NCBI RefSeq assembly: GCF_003443735.1
Contig: NZ_CP031969.1
Coordinates: 7,564,001 to 7,628,000, forward strand
DNA length: 64,000 bases
Direction of reading: 5' to 3'
Source of the DNA: Streptomyces sp. CC0208
GTDB lineage: Bacteria > Actinomycetota > Actinomycetes > Streptomycetales > Streptomycetaceae
This document shows positions 24,088 to 32,149 of this stretch, piece by piece. How positions within the stretch are numbered: position 1 is the first letter of the stretch; every line of letters begins with the position of its first letter. Below the pieces are notes generated by a model that had not been told where the DNA came from, made no database searches, and worked only from the letters and a program-made list of their open reading frames with translations. Position numbers and translations under genes: made by a program.

Positions 24088-24963
24088 TCAGCCCGCGGAT
24101 TCGCCTGCGTGCGGGCTCAGCACACCGGCACCGACCAGCACGAACAGCAGGATCCCGAGCGCGATGCGGTACCAGACGAAGGGCATGAAGCTCTTGGTCG
24201 AGATGAACTTCATGAACCAGGCGATCACCGCGTAACCGACGGCGAAGGCGATCACCGTGGCGAAGATCGTGGGGCCCCAGGAGACGTGGTCGCTCTCCAG
24301 GGCGTCCTTCAACTCGAAGAGCCCGGAGGCGAGTACGGCCGGGATGGCGAGGAGGAAGGAGTAGCGGGCCGCGGACTCGCGCCGGTAGCCCATGAAGAGG
24401 CCGCCGCTGATGGTGGCGCCGGAGCGGGAGACGCCGGGGACGAGGGCCATGGACTGGCACAGGCCGAAGATCAAGCCGTCCTTGACTCCGAGGTCCTCAA
24501 GTCCCTTGCGCTGCTTGGGCGCGCGATGCCGGCCGCCGGTTTCGTCGCGTGCCGCCAGCCGGTCGGCGACGCCGATGACGATGCCGACGACGATCAACAT
24601 CGTGGCGGTGATGCGCAGATCGCGGAACGGCCCCTCGATCTGGTCCTTGAACAGCAGCCCCAGCACGCCGATGGGGATGGACCCGACGATCACCAGCCAG
24701 CCCATCTGGGCGTCGTGATCGCTGCGCAGTTCCTTCTTGACGAGGGAACGGCTCCACGTAGAGATGATCCGCCCGATGTCCTTGCGGAAGTAGATCAGCA
24801 CGGCGGCCTCGGTGCCGATCTGGGTGATCGCGGTGAAGGCCGCCCCGGGGTCCTTCCAGCCGGAGAAGGCCGCGGTCAGGCGCAGATGCGCGCTGGAGGA
24901 GACGGGAAGGAACTCGGTCAGCCCCTGGACGAGTCCGAGGATGAGTGATTCGAACCAAGACAT
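24088..24963 (-). CDS. uppP: Undecaprenyl-diphosphatase (bacitracin resistance)
   Basis: A 291-aa membrane enzyme that dephosphorylates undecaprenyl diphosphate to recycle the cell-wall lipid carrier. Signature motifs are GLTEFLPVSSSAH near the start (about 14-26) and PGVSRSGATI (about 178-187), with around eight TM helices. It is full length. Its 3' end (24177-24220) is identical to a 44-bp copy at 16537-16580, indicating that an element integrated here and that the current last 30 codons were supplied by the element. Start ATG 24963. Confidence 0.95.
   Translation of the reverse strand: MSWFESLILGLVQGLTEFLPVSSSAHLRLTAAFSGWKDPGAAFTAITQIGTEAAVLIYFRKDIGRIISTWSRSLVKKELRSDHDAQMGWLVIVGSIPIGVLGLLFKDQIEGPFRDLRITATMLIVVGIVIGVADRLAARDETGGRHRAPKQRKGLEDLGVKDGLIFGLCQSMALVPGVSRSGATISGGLFMGYRRESAARYSFLLAIPAVLASGLFELKDALESDHVSWGPTIFATVIAFAVGYAVIAWFMKFISTKSFMPFVWYRIALGILLFVLVGAGVLSPHAGESAG
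24177..24220. repeat. 44-bp direct repeat, right copy (putative attR core)
   Basis: Lies in the uppP coding sequence and matches 16537-16580 perfectly. Confidence 0.9.
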
Positions 24964-25086
24964 GAAGTTACGGCGTCCAAGTGCTGGTCGTGTGACGGGA
25001 GTCGGGCGTGCCGCATCACCGGGCGCGGTGATCGGGGTGCGAGGGCAGCGTAACGCCCCGCGGTGACGGGCCGGCCACAGGGGCGG

Positions 25087-25557
25087 TCAGGCCGCCGTCG
25101 GCCCGGTCACCGTCCAGCCGGGGGCCTGGGGGTGAGCCGTCAGGTCCTCGTGGCGGACCGTGTCCCCACAGGCGGAGCAGGTGACCTGGGGCAGCAGTTC
25201 GTTGCCGCAGCCGTGCTCGACGACCATCGGCCGGTCGTCGTCCTTGCGCACGTGCCGGTCTCCCCAGGCCATGAGGGTCAGCAGCACGGGTTCCAGTTCG
25301 AGCCCTGCCTGTGTGGGCCGGTACTCGAAGCGCTGCGGCCGCTCGCTGTAGACCCGCTTGGTCAGCACCCCTGCGTCGACGAGTCGGCGCAGCCGGGTGG
25401 CCAGGATGTCGCGCGGGGCCCCGATGTTGCGCACGAGCTGGTCGAAGCGGCCGTTCCCCAGGCAGACCTCCCGCAGCACGAGCAGGGAGTACTTCTCGCC
25501 GACGAGCGCCAGGGTGTCGGCGATGGAGCAGGGACGCGGGTCTCGGGTGGCGGCCAT
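25087..25557 (-). CDS. HxlR-family transcriptional regulator
   Basis: A 156-aa regulator with the HxlR winged helix: CSIADTLALVGEKYSLLVLR (about 10-29), FDQLVRNIGAPRDILATRL and a YRPTQAGLEL wing. The C-terminal extension carries a CxxC pair (VTCSACGDTV) plus His residues, which could bind zinc. ATG 25557 follows a TAGACT hexamer by seven bases with no ribosome site, so the mRNA may be leaderless. It diverges from the thiolase gene, and three repeats with TTGG/CCAA dyads fill the gap, so it should control both. Confidence 0.85.
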   Translation of the reverse strand: MAATRDPRPCSIADTLALVGEKYSLLVLREVCLGNGRFDQLVRNIGAPRDILATRLRRLVDAGVLTKRVYSERPQRFEYRPTQAGLELEPVLLTLMAWGDRHVRKDDDRPMVVEHGCGNELLPQVTCSACGDTVRHEDLTAHPQAPGWTVTGPTAA

Positions 25558-25577
25558 GATCCCCAGTCTAGGGGAGA

Positions 25578-25645
25578 GTTTGGTTCTCCAACTTATGGGT
25601 TTGATTTTCCAACCCACAAGGCTATGGTGAGTTTGGATTTCCTAC
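25578..25645. promoter_or_regulatory. Triple HxlR operator
   Basis: Three related 15-mers: GTTTGGTTCTCCAAC (25578), GTTTGATTTTCCAAC (25599) and GTTTGGATTTCCTAC (25631). They start 21 and 32 bases apart, i.e. two and three helical turns, so all lie on one face of the DNA. The first has a TTGG-N4-CCAA dyad. The stretch is AT-rich compared with its surroundings. Confidence 0.75.
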
Positions 25646-25681
25646 TCACCAGTAATCGCCCTCATTGATGGAGGCCCCACC

Positions 25682-26851
25682 ATGCGTGACGCAGTCGTCG
25701 TCGAAGCCGTACGCACCCCCGTGGGCAAGGGCAAGCCGAGCGGCGCCCTCGCGCACGTGCACCCCGTCGAACTCCTCGCCCACACCCTGCGCACCCTCGT
25801 CGAGCGCTCCGGCGTCGACCCGGCGCTCATCGACGACGTCATCGGCGGCGCCGTCGACCAGGTCGGCGAGCAGGCCATGAACACCACCCGCTACGCGGCC
25901 CTGTCGGCCGGGTTCCCGGAGACGGTCCCGGCGACCACCGTGGACCGCCAGTGCGGTTCCTCCCAGCAGGCCGTGCACTTCGCCGCGCAGGGCGTGATCG
26001 CGGGCGCCTACGACATCGTCGTCGCCTGCGGGGTCGAGTCGATGAGCCGCGTGCCGATGTGGTCGAACGTCCCCGAGGGCAAGGACCCCTTCGGCCCCGG
26101 GGTCGCCGCACGCTATGAGGAGGGCCTGGTCCCGCAGGGCATCAGCGCCGAACTCATCGCCGCCAAGTGGTCGATCGGCCGCGAGCAGATGGACGCCTTC
26201 GCCGTCTCCTCGCACCGCAAGGCCGCGGCGGCCTGGGAGAAGGGTCTCTTCGACGCCGAGGTCGCGCCCCTGGAGGGTGTCTCACGCGACGAGTGCGTCC
26301 GCCCGGGCAGCACCCCAGAGATCCTCGCCGGCCTCAAGCCCGCCTACTACGACCCGATCTTCGCCGAACGCTTCCCCCAGATCGAGTGGAACGTCACAGC
26401 GGGCAACGCCAGCCCCATCAACGACGGCGCCTCGGCCGTCCTCATCATGTCGGGAGAGACAGCCGAACGCCTCGGCCTGCGCCCCCTCGCGAGGCTCCAC
26501 AGCTTCGCCGTCACCGGCTCCGACCCGATCCTCATGCTCACCGGCGTCATCCCGGCCACCGAGCAGGTCCTGCGCCGGGCCCACCTCAGCCTCGACGACA
26601 TCGACCTCTTCGAGGTCAACGAGGCGTTCTCCAGCGTGGTCCTGGCCTGGCAGCAGGAGACGGGCGCGGATCCGGCCAAGGTCAACGTCCACGGGGGCGC
26701 GATCGCGATCGGCCACCCGTTGGGCGCGAGCGGCACCCGTCTGACGACGACGCTGGTGCACGCGATGCGGGAACGCGGGGCCCGTTACGCCCTGCAGACG
26801 ATGTGCGAGGCGGGCGGACTGGCCAACGCGATGGTTCTGGAGAGGGTGTGA
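25682..26851 (+). CDS. Acetyl-CoA acyltransferase (thiolase)
   Basis: A 389-aa thiolase. It has the nucleophilic Cys in DRQCGSSQQAVHFAA (about 88-102), NEAFSSV (about 317), the His in GGAIAIGHPLGASGTR (about 341-356) and the second catalytic Cys in CEAGG (about 377). It can cleave 3-oxoacyl-CoA in beta-oxidation or condense acetyl-CoA, and it is most like degradative thiolases. GGAGG precedes ATG. No acyl-CoA dehydrogenase or hydratase is adjacent. Regulation by the divergent HxlR protein is likely because the operator array overlaps the promoter region. Confidence 0.9.
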   Translation: MRDAVVVEAVRTPVGKGKPSGALAHVHPVELLAHTLRTLVERSGVDPALIDDVIGGAVDQVGEQAMNTTRYAALSAGFPETVPATTVDRQCGSSQQAVHFAAQGVIAGAYDIVVACGVESMSRVPMWSNVPEGKDPFGPGVAARYEEGLVPQGISAELIAAKWSIGREQMDAFAVSSHRKAAAAWEKGLFDAEVAPLEGVSRDECVRPGSTPEILAGLKPAYYDPIFAERFPQIEWNVTAGNASPINDGASAVLIMSGETAERLGLRPLARLHSFAVTGSDPILMLTGVIPATEQVLRRAHLSLDDIDLFEVNEAFSSVVLAWQQETGADPAKVNVHGGAIAIGHPLGASGTRLTTTLVHAMRERGARYALQTMCEAGGLANAMVLERV

Positions 26852-26861
26852 TCGACGTCTT

Positions 26862-27629
26862 TCAAGGGCGCCGCAGATGATGCCGCTTGCGCCACGCGAC
26901 CACCGCCCCCGCCAACCCCGGCAGGGCGATCGCGGCCATGGCGATCAGGAACGCCGGCGAGGTCGGGGCTGAAGCCCGCGCACCGGCGACCACGTACGCG
27001 GCGGTGTTCGGAATCGACCCGAGCGCCGTCGCGGCGAGGAACGGCACATAGCCCATACGGGACACGGCGGCGCAGTAGTTGGCAGCCCAGAACGGCACTC
27101 CGGGGAACAGCCGCGCGGCCAGCATCGAGCGGAACCCGTGCCGGCTCAACTGCCCGTCCGCCGCCTTCAGCCACCGCCCCCGCAGCAGCGGCCGCAGCGC
27201 CTCCTGCCCGAGCACCCGGCCCAGGCCGAACGCGATCCCCGCGCCGAGCACCGTACCGGCGAGCGCCGAGGCGAGCCCGAGCTGTGACCCGAAGAGCGCT
27301 CCGGCGGCCAGATTGAGCAGCGGCCGCGGCACGAACGCCACCGTGCACAGCCCATAGGCCACCCCGAACACGACCGCGGCCGCCACCCCGCCGAGCTGGG
27401 GCGGCCAGCCGTCCGAGAGCAGTCTCTGCGGCTCGAACAGCAAGACCGTGGACGCGGCGCCCGCGAGCAGCGCGACGAGCAGGGAGAGCCGGGACCACGG
27501 CGACAGCAGCACTCTCGTGCAGCGGGCGGTGAGACCCACCGGAGCGGGGGCGGGGAGAGCGAACTCCGTGGCGATGGCCGGGGGAGTGGCCGTGGCGGTG
27601 CCCCCAGAGCGGGTGGTGGCATCGAGCAT
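26862..27629 (-). CDS. TVP38/TMEM64-family membrane protein
   Basis: A 255-aa protein of the SNARE-associated/DedA-like VTT family. After a cytoplasmic N-terminus (about 1-40) come several TM helices and the core motif FVPRPLLNLAAGALFG (about 99-114), then RLFPGVPFWAANYCAAVSRM (re-entrant loop) and a basic C-terminus. These proteins are thought to move lipids across membranes, by analogy to DedA. A TACCGT hexamer six bases before ATG suggests leaderless translation. It converges with the thiolase, 10 bases between stops. A second VTT-type protein (DedA) lies at 35456. Confidence 0.8.
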   Translation of the reverse strand: MLDATTRSGGTATATPPAIATEFALPAPAPVGLTARCTRVLLSPWSRLSLLVALLAGAASTVLLFEPQRLLSDGWPPQLGGVAAAVVFGVAYGLCTVAFVPRPLLNLAAGALFGSQLGLASALAGTVLGAGIAFGLGRVLGQEALRPLLRGRWLKAADGQLSRHGFRSMLAARLFPGVPFWAANYCAAVSRMGYVPFLAATALGSIPNTAAYVVAGARASAPTSPAFLIAMAAIALPGLAGAVVAWRKRHHLRRP

Positions 27630-27946
27630 CCTGTGACGGTAACCGACACCGACGGGTGATCGCCGTACGGGTGCCGTCCGTTGTACGGACGGGCGGCGCA
27701 GAAAACCGTTCGACGTGGGACGACACGTCGGACATGATCTGCGTCATGTTCCGGTACGCCTTCGCTCTCGCAGCATCCGCAGTCGCGGATGCGCCGAAGG
27801 CTGCCGTTCCCGTCTTCCTGGCCGCCGCAGACGGCGCCCGAAGCTGACCCTTCCCGGATCGTCCGGCGGACCCCGCAGGGGGAGGGTCGGCGAGTCCTTG
27901 GGGTCCCCGTTCTTCCGCGAACACGAAGAGGCTTCGAGGTACAGCC
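27630..27946 (+). other. tuf3 upstream region with hairpins, no firm gene
   Basis: The 317-base gap has a perfect CCGTCCGT/ACGGACGG hairpin at 27674-27692 and a GCATCCGC/GCGGATGC hairpin at 27773-27792. A 37-codon frame (27734-27847) covers the second hairpin but shows no coding hallmark. These may shape the long tuf3 leader. A GAGG site precedes the tuf3 ATG. Confidence 0.4.
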
Positions 27947-29116
27947 ATGTCCAAAACCGCTTACGTGCGCACCAAGCCGCACCTCAACATCGGCACGATG
28001 GGTCATGTCGACCACGGCAAGACCACCCTGACCGCCGCCATCACCAAGGTCCTCGCCGAGCGCGGCAGCGGCACGTTCGTGCCGTTCGACCGCATCGACC
28101 GGGCCCCGGAGGAGGCCGCGCGCGGGATCACCATCAACATCGCGCACGTCGAGTACGAGACCGACACCCGGCACTACGCGCACGTGGACATGCCGGGCCA
28201 CGCCGACTACGTCAAGAACATGGTCACCGGGGCCGCGCAGCTCGACGGGGCGATCCTCGTCGTCTCCGCGCTCGACGGGATCATGCCGCAGACCGCCGAA
28301 CACGTGCTGCTCGCGCGGCAGGTGGGTGTCGACCACGTGGTGGTCGCCCTCAACAAGGCGGACGCGGCCGACGAGGAACTGGTCGAGCTCGTCGAGCTGG
28401 AGGTCCGCGAGCTGCTCACCGCGCACGGCTACGGCGGCGACGCCGTGCCCGTCGTACGGGTCTCCGGGCTGAAGGCGCTGGAGGGGGACCCGCGCTGGAC
28501 GGCGTCGATCGAGGCGCTGCTCGACGCGGTGGACACCTATGTGCCCCTTCCCGAGCGGTATCTGGACGCACCCTTCCTGATGCCGGTCGAGAACGTGCTG
28601 ACCATCACCGGCCGGGGGACCGTGGTGACCGGTGCGGTCGAGCGGGGCACCGTGCGGGTCGGCGACCGGGTCGACGTGCTCGGGGCCGCCCTGGAGACGG
28701 TGGTGACCGGCGTCGAGACCTTCGGCAAGCCGATGGAGGAGGCGCAGGCCGGGGACAACGTGGCGTTGCTGCTGCGGGGTGTTCCCCGGGACGCGGTCCG
28801 GCGGGGCCATGTTGTGGCCGCGCCCGGCAGTGTCGTGCCCAGTCGTCGCTTCACCGCGCAGGTGTACGTGCTGTCGGCGCGGGAGGGCGGGCGTACGACG
28901 CCCGTCTCCACCGGGTACCGGCCGCAGTTCTACATCCGTACCGCGGATGTCGTGGGGGACGTGGACCTCGGTGAGGTCGCTGTCGCCCGGCCTGGCGAGA
29001 AGGTCGTCATGCATGTGGAGTTGGGGCGGGACGTGCCGCTCGAGGCGGGGCTCGGGTTCGCCATCCGTGAGGGTGGGCGGACCGTGGGGGCGGGCACGGT
29101 GACAGCCGTCGTGTGA
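27947..29116 (+). CDS. tuf3: Elongation factor Tu, divergent third copy
   Basis: A 389-aa EF-Tu. The G1 motif is GHVDHGKTT (about 19-27), the effector loop ARGITINIAHVEYET (about 57-71), G3 DMPGHADY (DCPGHADY in the main EF-Tu) and G4 NKAD (usually NKCD). Domains II and III are complete. It is shorter and much more diverged than the primary tuf1 product, matching the tuf3 class known in some Streptomyces; in S. coelicolor tuf3 is minor and reported to respond to the stringent response. It stands alone, without ribosomal protein genes. It should deliver aminoacyl-tRNA, perhaps under special conditions. A large stem-loop follows 17 bases after the stop. Confidence 0.9.
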   Translation: MSKTAYVRTKPHLNIGTMGHVDHGKTTLTAAITKVLAERGSGTFVPFDRIDRAPEEAARGITINIAHVEYETDTRHYAHVDMPGHADYVKNMVTGAAQLDGAILVVSALDGIMPQTAEHVLLARQVGVDHVVVALNKADAADEELVELVELEVRELLTAHGYGGDAVPVVRVSGLKALEGDPRWTASIEALLDAVDTYVPLPERYLDAPFLMPVENVLTITGRGTVVTGAVERGTVRVGDRVDVLGAALETVVTGVETFGKPMEEAQAGDNVALLLRGVPRDAVRRGHVVAAPGSVVPSRRFTAQVYVLSAREGGRTTPVSTGYRPQFYIRTADVVGDVDLGEVAVARPGEKVVMHVELGRDVPLEAGLGFAIREGGRTVGAGTVTAVV

Positions 29117-29133
29117 GGGTGGTCGCCGTGTGT

Positions 29134-29174
29134 GGGGGACTGCGGGGCCGTTGTGGCTGGTCGCGCAGTCCCCC
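29134..29174. terminator. Streptomyces-type interspersed palindrome / terminator
   Basis: GGGGGACTGCG (29134-29144) pairs perfectly with CGCAGTCCCCC (29164-29174), with TGGCTGGTCGCGCAG-type loop sequence. This matches a palindrome seen at many gene ends in Streptomyces (GGGGCGCGGGGAACTGCGCG-like). It begins 17 bases after the tuf3 stop. Confidence 0.75.
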
Positions 29175-29215
29175 GCGCCCCTGATGGGGCGTTCTCGCCC
29201 AGGCACAATGAACAG

Positions 29216-30061
29216 ATGACCGAGTCCCTGCCCGTCGCCCGTGCCGTTGATCACGGGTTCGCCAAGTTGATGCCTGACGTGGACCGGGAGCGGGCCTGGT
29301 TGCTGACGGTCGACGGGGCTCCGCAGTCGTACGTCGATCTCGACGAGCCGACCTATCTGGAGTTCGAGTACGCCCAGCGGCTCGGGCACGTCCTCGACGG
29401 CATCGGGGAGCCCGGGCGGGCGCTGGACGTGGTGCATCTCGGCGGGGGTGCTCTGACGCTGCCGCGGTATCTGGCCGCCACCCGGCCAGGGTCCCGGCAG
29501 GACGTCGTCGAGGCCGACCGGGCTCTGCTGGACCTGGTCGTCGAGCAGCTGCCGCTCGCGGACGGGGCCGGGATCGCGTTGCACGCGGCGGATGCGCGGG
29601 CGTGGCTGGAAAGCGCCCCGGCGGACTGTGCCGATGTGCTGGTCGCCGACGTCTTCGGCGGGTCGCGGGTCCCGGCGCACCTGACCTCACTGGAGTACGC
29701 CCGCGAGGCCGCACGGGTGCTCCGGAGCGACGGGGTCTATCTCGCGAACCTCGCCGACGGGGCCCCCTTCGCCTTTCTGCGGTCCCAACTGGCCAACTTC
29801 GCCGAGTCGTTCGAGGAGCTCGTGCTGATCGCCGAGCCGGGGGTGCTGCGCGGGCGACGGTTCGGGAACGCGGTGCTCGTCGCCGCGCGGGTGCCTCTCG
29901 ACACGGCGGCTCTGGCGCGGCGTACGGCGGGCGATGCGTTCCCCGCGCGGGTTGAACACGGTGCCGGGCTGCGGAGGTTCATCGGTGCGGCGCGGCCGGT
30001 GCGGGACGAGGAGGCGGTGGCGTCGCCCGAGCCCCCCGACGGGGCGTTCGGCATCGGCTGA
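29216..30061 (+). CDS. Spermidine-synthase-like methyltransferase-fold protein
   Basis: A 281-aa protein with the Rossmann-like fold of polyamine aminopropyltransferases. Motif I is VVHLGGGALTLPRYLA (about 88-103), an acidic residue in VVEADRALLD follows, and motif post-I DVLVADVFGGSRVP (about 143-156) stands where polyamine synthases have DxxD. The N-terminal YVDLDEPTYLEFEYAQRL is typical of the short Streptomyces homologues annotated as fused or spermidine-synthase-like. Substrate unknown. The last 60 codons lie in a 201-bp tandem duplication, whose second copy follows the stop. ATG 29216. Confidence 0.75.
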   Translation: MTESLPVARAVDHGFAKLMPDVDRERAWLLTVDGAPQSYVDLDEPTYLEFEYAQRLGHVLDGIGEPGRALDVVHLGGGALTLPRYLAATRPGSRQDVVEADRALLDLVVEQLPLADGAGIALHAADARAWLESAPADCADVLVADVFGGSRVPAHLTSLEYAREAARVLRSDGVYLANLADGAPFAFLRSQLANFAESFEELVLIAEPGVLRGRRFGNAVLVAARVPLDTAALARRTAGDAFPARVEHGAGLRRFIGAARPVRDEEAVASPEPPDGAFGIG

Positions 30062-30272
30062 GTCGGTCATGGTGACCTTGTCGCCGCGCGGGTGCCTCTC
30101 GACACGGCGGCTCTGGCGCGGCGTACGGCGGGTGACGCGTTTCCCGCGCGGGTTGAACACGGTGCCGGGCTGCGGAGGTTCATCGGTGCGGCGCGGCCGG
30201 TGCGGGACGAGGAGGCGGTGGCGTCACCCGAGCCCCCCGACGGGGCGTTCGGCATCGGCTGAGTCGGTCACG
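29879..30272. repeat. 201-bp tandem duplication of a gene end
   Basis: Bases 29879-30071 recur at 30080-30272 with a 201-base offset (exactly 67 codons) and only a few substitutions. Copy 1 ends the spermidine-synthase-like gene; copy 2 holds an orphan repeat of its last 60 codons and, on the other strand, the 3' end of the MFS gene. The two genes probably once overlapped tail to tail in a single copy. Confidence 0.9.
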
Positions 30273-31522
30273 GCGATCTGGGCCACCTGCTTGGTGCTCC
30301 GGCGCAGGTTGCGGACGTCCGGCACGCACAGCACGGCCGCCGTGACCGCCGCGATCAGGCCAGAGCAGCCCCACAGGGCGGCGGAACGTCCGAACGCCGA
30401 CTCCGCGGGACCCGCCAGGGCCGCCGCGAGAGGCATGAGGGCGACCGAGCCGAACCAGTCGTAGGCCGAGACCCGGGAGAGCTTGTCCTCCGGTATCTCC
30501 TGGTGCAGGGCGGTCATCCAGGAGACGCCGAACACCTCGACGGTCGCACCGGCCACGAACATCGCCGTGCACAGCAGGGGCACCGAGACCGGCACGGCCA
30601 GCGCGGCGGACGGCAGCGCCATCGGGAACACGCAGAGGATCCCCACGAACAGCAGCCGGTGCGGCCTCCACCGGGTCATGAGGAGAGCCCCTACGACGGT
30701 GCCGGCGCCGAAGAAGCCGAGGGCCACGCCCCAGGGGCCCGCGCCGCCCAGGTCGTCCCGGGCGACGAGCGGGCCGTAGACCGCGTCGGCGGCGCCCAGG
30801 ACCGCGTTGGCCACGGAGAACTGGACGACGACGCCCCACAGCCACGGCCGGCCCGCGACCTCCCGCCAGCCGTCCCGCAGGTCGGCGAGCATGCCGGCGC
30901 CCGGTGCGCGGACCGGGATGTGACCGACGTCGAGGAAGGCACGCAGCGAACCGGCGACCGCGAACGCGAGGGCGTCCGCCGCGAGCACCCAGCCGGGGCC
31001 CACCGCGGCGACCATCGCACCGCCGAGCGCGGCACCGCCCAGCGCCGCGCCCTGCATCGCCATCCGGAACACCGCGAAGGCCCGGCCGGCCTGTTCGCCG
31101 CTCACCGAGGACAGCAGCATGCCCTCGGCCGCCGGGCTGAAGAACGCGTGGCCCGTTCCGCCGAGCGCGGTCAGCAGCATCATCTGCCACAGCCGGGGTT
31201 CGCCGGCCAGGACGAGGACGGCGAACGCGCCCTGGGAGAGGCAGTTGAGGGTGTTGGCCGCGACCATCACGCGGTGCCGGGGCAGGCGGTCCGCCACGGC
31301 GCCGCCGATCAGCAGGAACACCACCAGCGGGAGGGTGCGCGCGGCGGCCACCAGACCCACGTCGCCGCTGTCGCCGCCCGCCTCCAGCACGGCGAACGCG
31401 GCGGCGATCAGGGCGCCGTTGCTGCCGAGGTTGGTGACGAACGCGGCGGCGGTCAGCAGACCGTAGTTGCGGCTCGCCCAGGCCGGTCTGCGGACGCGGG
31501 AGAAGTCGGTGGAGGGGGTCAC
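30224..31522 (-). CDS. MFS transporter (enterobactin-exporter-like group)
   Basis: A 432-aa major-facilitator protein with 12 predicted TM helices. The MFS loop 2-3 signature appears as GGAVADRLPRHRVM (about 74-87), and a GTGHAFFSPAAEGML segment is typical of the EntS-like MFS_3 group. It likely exports a small molecule; the substrate is unknown. GTG 31522 is the favoured start; an earlier TTG-type start is less likely. The last about 16 codons are read out of the second copy of the tandem duplication. It is convergent with the spermidine-synthase-like gene. Confidence 0.8.
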   Translation of the reverse strand: MTPSTDFSRVRRPAWASRNYGLLTAAAFVTNLGSNGALIAAAFAVLEAGGDSGDVGLVAAARTLPLVVFLLIGGAVADRLPRHRVMVAANTLNCLSQGAFAVLVLAGEPRLWQMMLLTALGGTGHAFFSPAAEGMLLSSVSGEQAGRAFAVFRMAMQGAALGGAALGGAMVAAVGPGWVLAADALAFAVAGSLRAFLDVGHIPVRAPGAGMLADLRDGWREVAGRPWLWGVVVQFSVANAVLGAADAVYGPLVARDDLGGAGPWGVALGFFGAGTVVGALLMTRWRPHRLLFVGILCVFPMALPSAALAVPVSVPLLCTAMFVAGATVEVFGVSWMTALHQEIPEDKLSRVSAYDWFGSVALMPLAAALAGPAESAFGRSAALWGCSGLIAAVTAAVLCVPDVRNLRRSTKQVAQIAVTDSADAERPVGGLG

Positions 31523-31645
31523 CGGCCGACTATCGCCCGCGGGGTACGGCCTTGCCAAACGGTTTGCGGGCCGGATCGGGAGGAGACGCCGGTCACTGAC
31601 GCCGGGCCTGGTCAGCGCTATCTACTCGTGGGTAACATCTCGGGC

Positions 31646-32098
31646 ATGAGCGCAGACCAGATGTCCGTCGGTGAGATGCTCGCCGCGACCGTGCCCATGG
31701 TGCGGACCCTGAACCTCGAGTTCCTGGAGACCGGCCCGGAGAAGGTCGTGGTCGCCCTGCCCGACCAGGGGGAGTTCCACAATCACGTGGGCGGGCCGCA
31801 CGCCGGGGCCATGTTCACGCTCGCCGAGTCGGCCAGCGGGGCGGTCGTCCTGGCCGCGTTCGGCGACCAGCTCTCGCGTGCGGTTCCGCTGGCCGTCAAC
31901 GCCGAGATCGCCTACCGCAAGCTCGCGATGGGCCCGGTGACCGCCACGGCGACCCTGGGCCGCCCGGCCTCCGAGGTGGTCGCCCAGCTCGACGCCGGGG
32001 AGCGCCCCGAGTTCCCGGTCACGATCGAGATCCGCCGCGGGGACGGGGCGGTCACGGGCGAGATGACGGTGGTGTGGACCCTGCGACCGAACGGCTGA
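31646..32098 (+). CDS. Hotdog-fold thioesterase-like protein (PaaI/DUF4442 type)
   Basis: A 150-aa single hotdog domain. NHVGGPHAGAMFTLAESASG (about 48-67) is the central helix with the HxGG-type motif and possible catalytic residues, and the C-terminal strand VTGEMTVVWTL closes the fold. Such proteins hydrolyse or bind acyl-CoA thioesters. TAACAT seven bases before ATG and no ribosome site suggest a leaderless mRNA. It is divergent from the MFS gene and convergent with galU. Confidence 0.75.
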   Translation: MSADQMSVGEMLAATVPMVRTLNLEFLETGPEKVVVALPDQGEFHNHVGGPHAGAMFTLAESASGAVVLAAFGDQLSRAVPLAVNAEIAYRKLAMGPVTATATLGRPASEVVAQLDAGERPEFPVTIEIRRGDGAVTGEMTVVWTLRPNG

Positions 32099-32130
32099 GT
32101 TCGGGGGCGGCGGCCTGAGTTCGGAGGAGC

Positions 32131-32149
32131 GGCGGCCTGTCAGGCCGCC
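32131..32149. terminator. Palindromic terminator shared by convergent genes
   Basis: GGCGGCCTG and CAGGCCGCC are perfect arms around one base. The stop codon of galU lies inside the hairpin, and the thioesterase gene ends 32 bases before it. It would serve both strands. Confidence 0.6.

Larger units (their letters stand above)
16581..24176. mobile_element. Decayed integrative element inserted in uppP 3' end
   Basis: The 7.6-kb block is bounded by 44-bp direct repeats of the uppP end. Just inside the left repeat is a tyrosine-recombinase relic; near the right end is an excisionase-like HTH fragment. The interior mixes relics of at least four IS elements, a broken lectin gene and a few intact cargo genes (VOC protein, DinB protein, esterase-like enzyme, LysR and EamA). 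Conserved genes flank it on both sides. This arrangement is typical of elements that integrate into a gene's 3' end and restore it. Boundaries are inferred. Confidence 0.7.

Noticed and set aside
27734..27847. A 37-codon frame upstream of tuf3.
   Set aside because: No ribosome site and no coding hallmark; the hairpin within it is a simpler explanation. Mentioned only as part of the leader.
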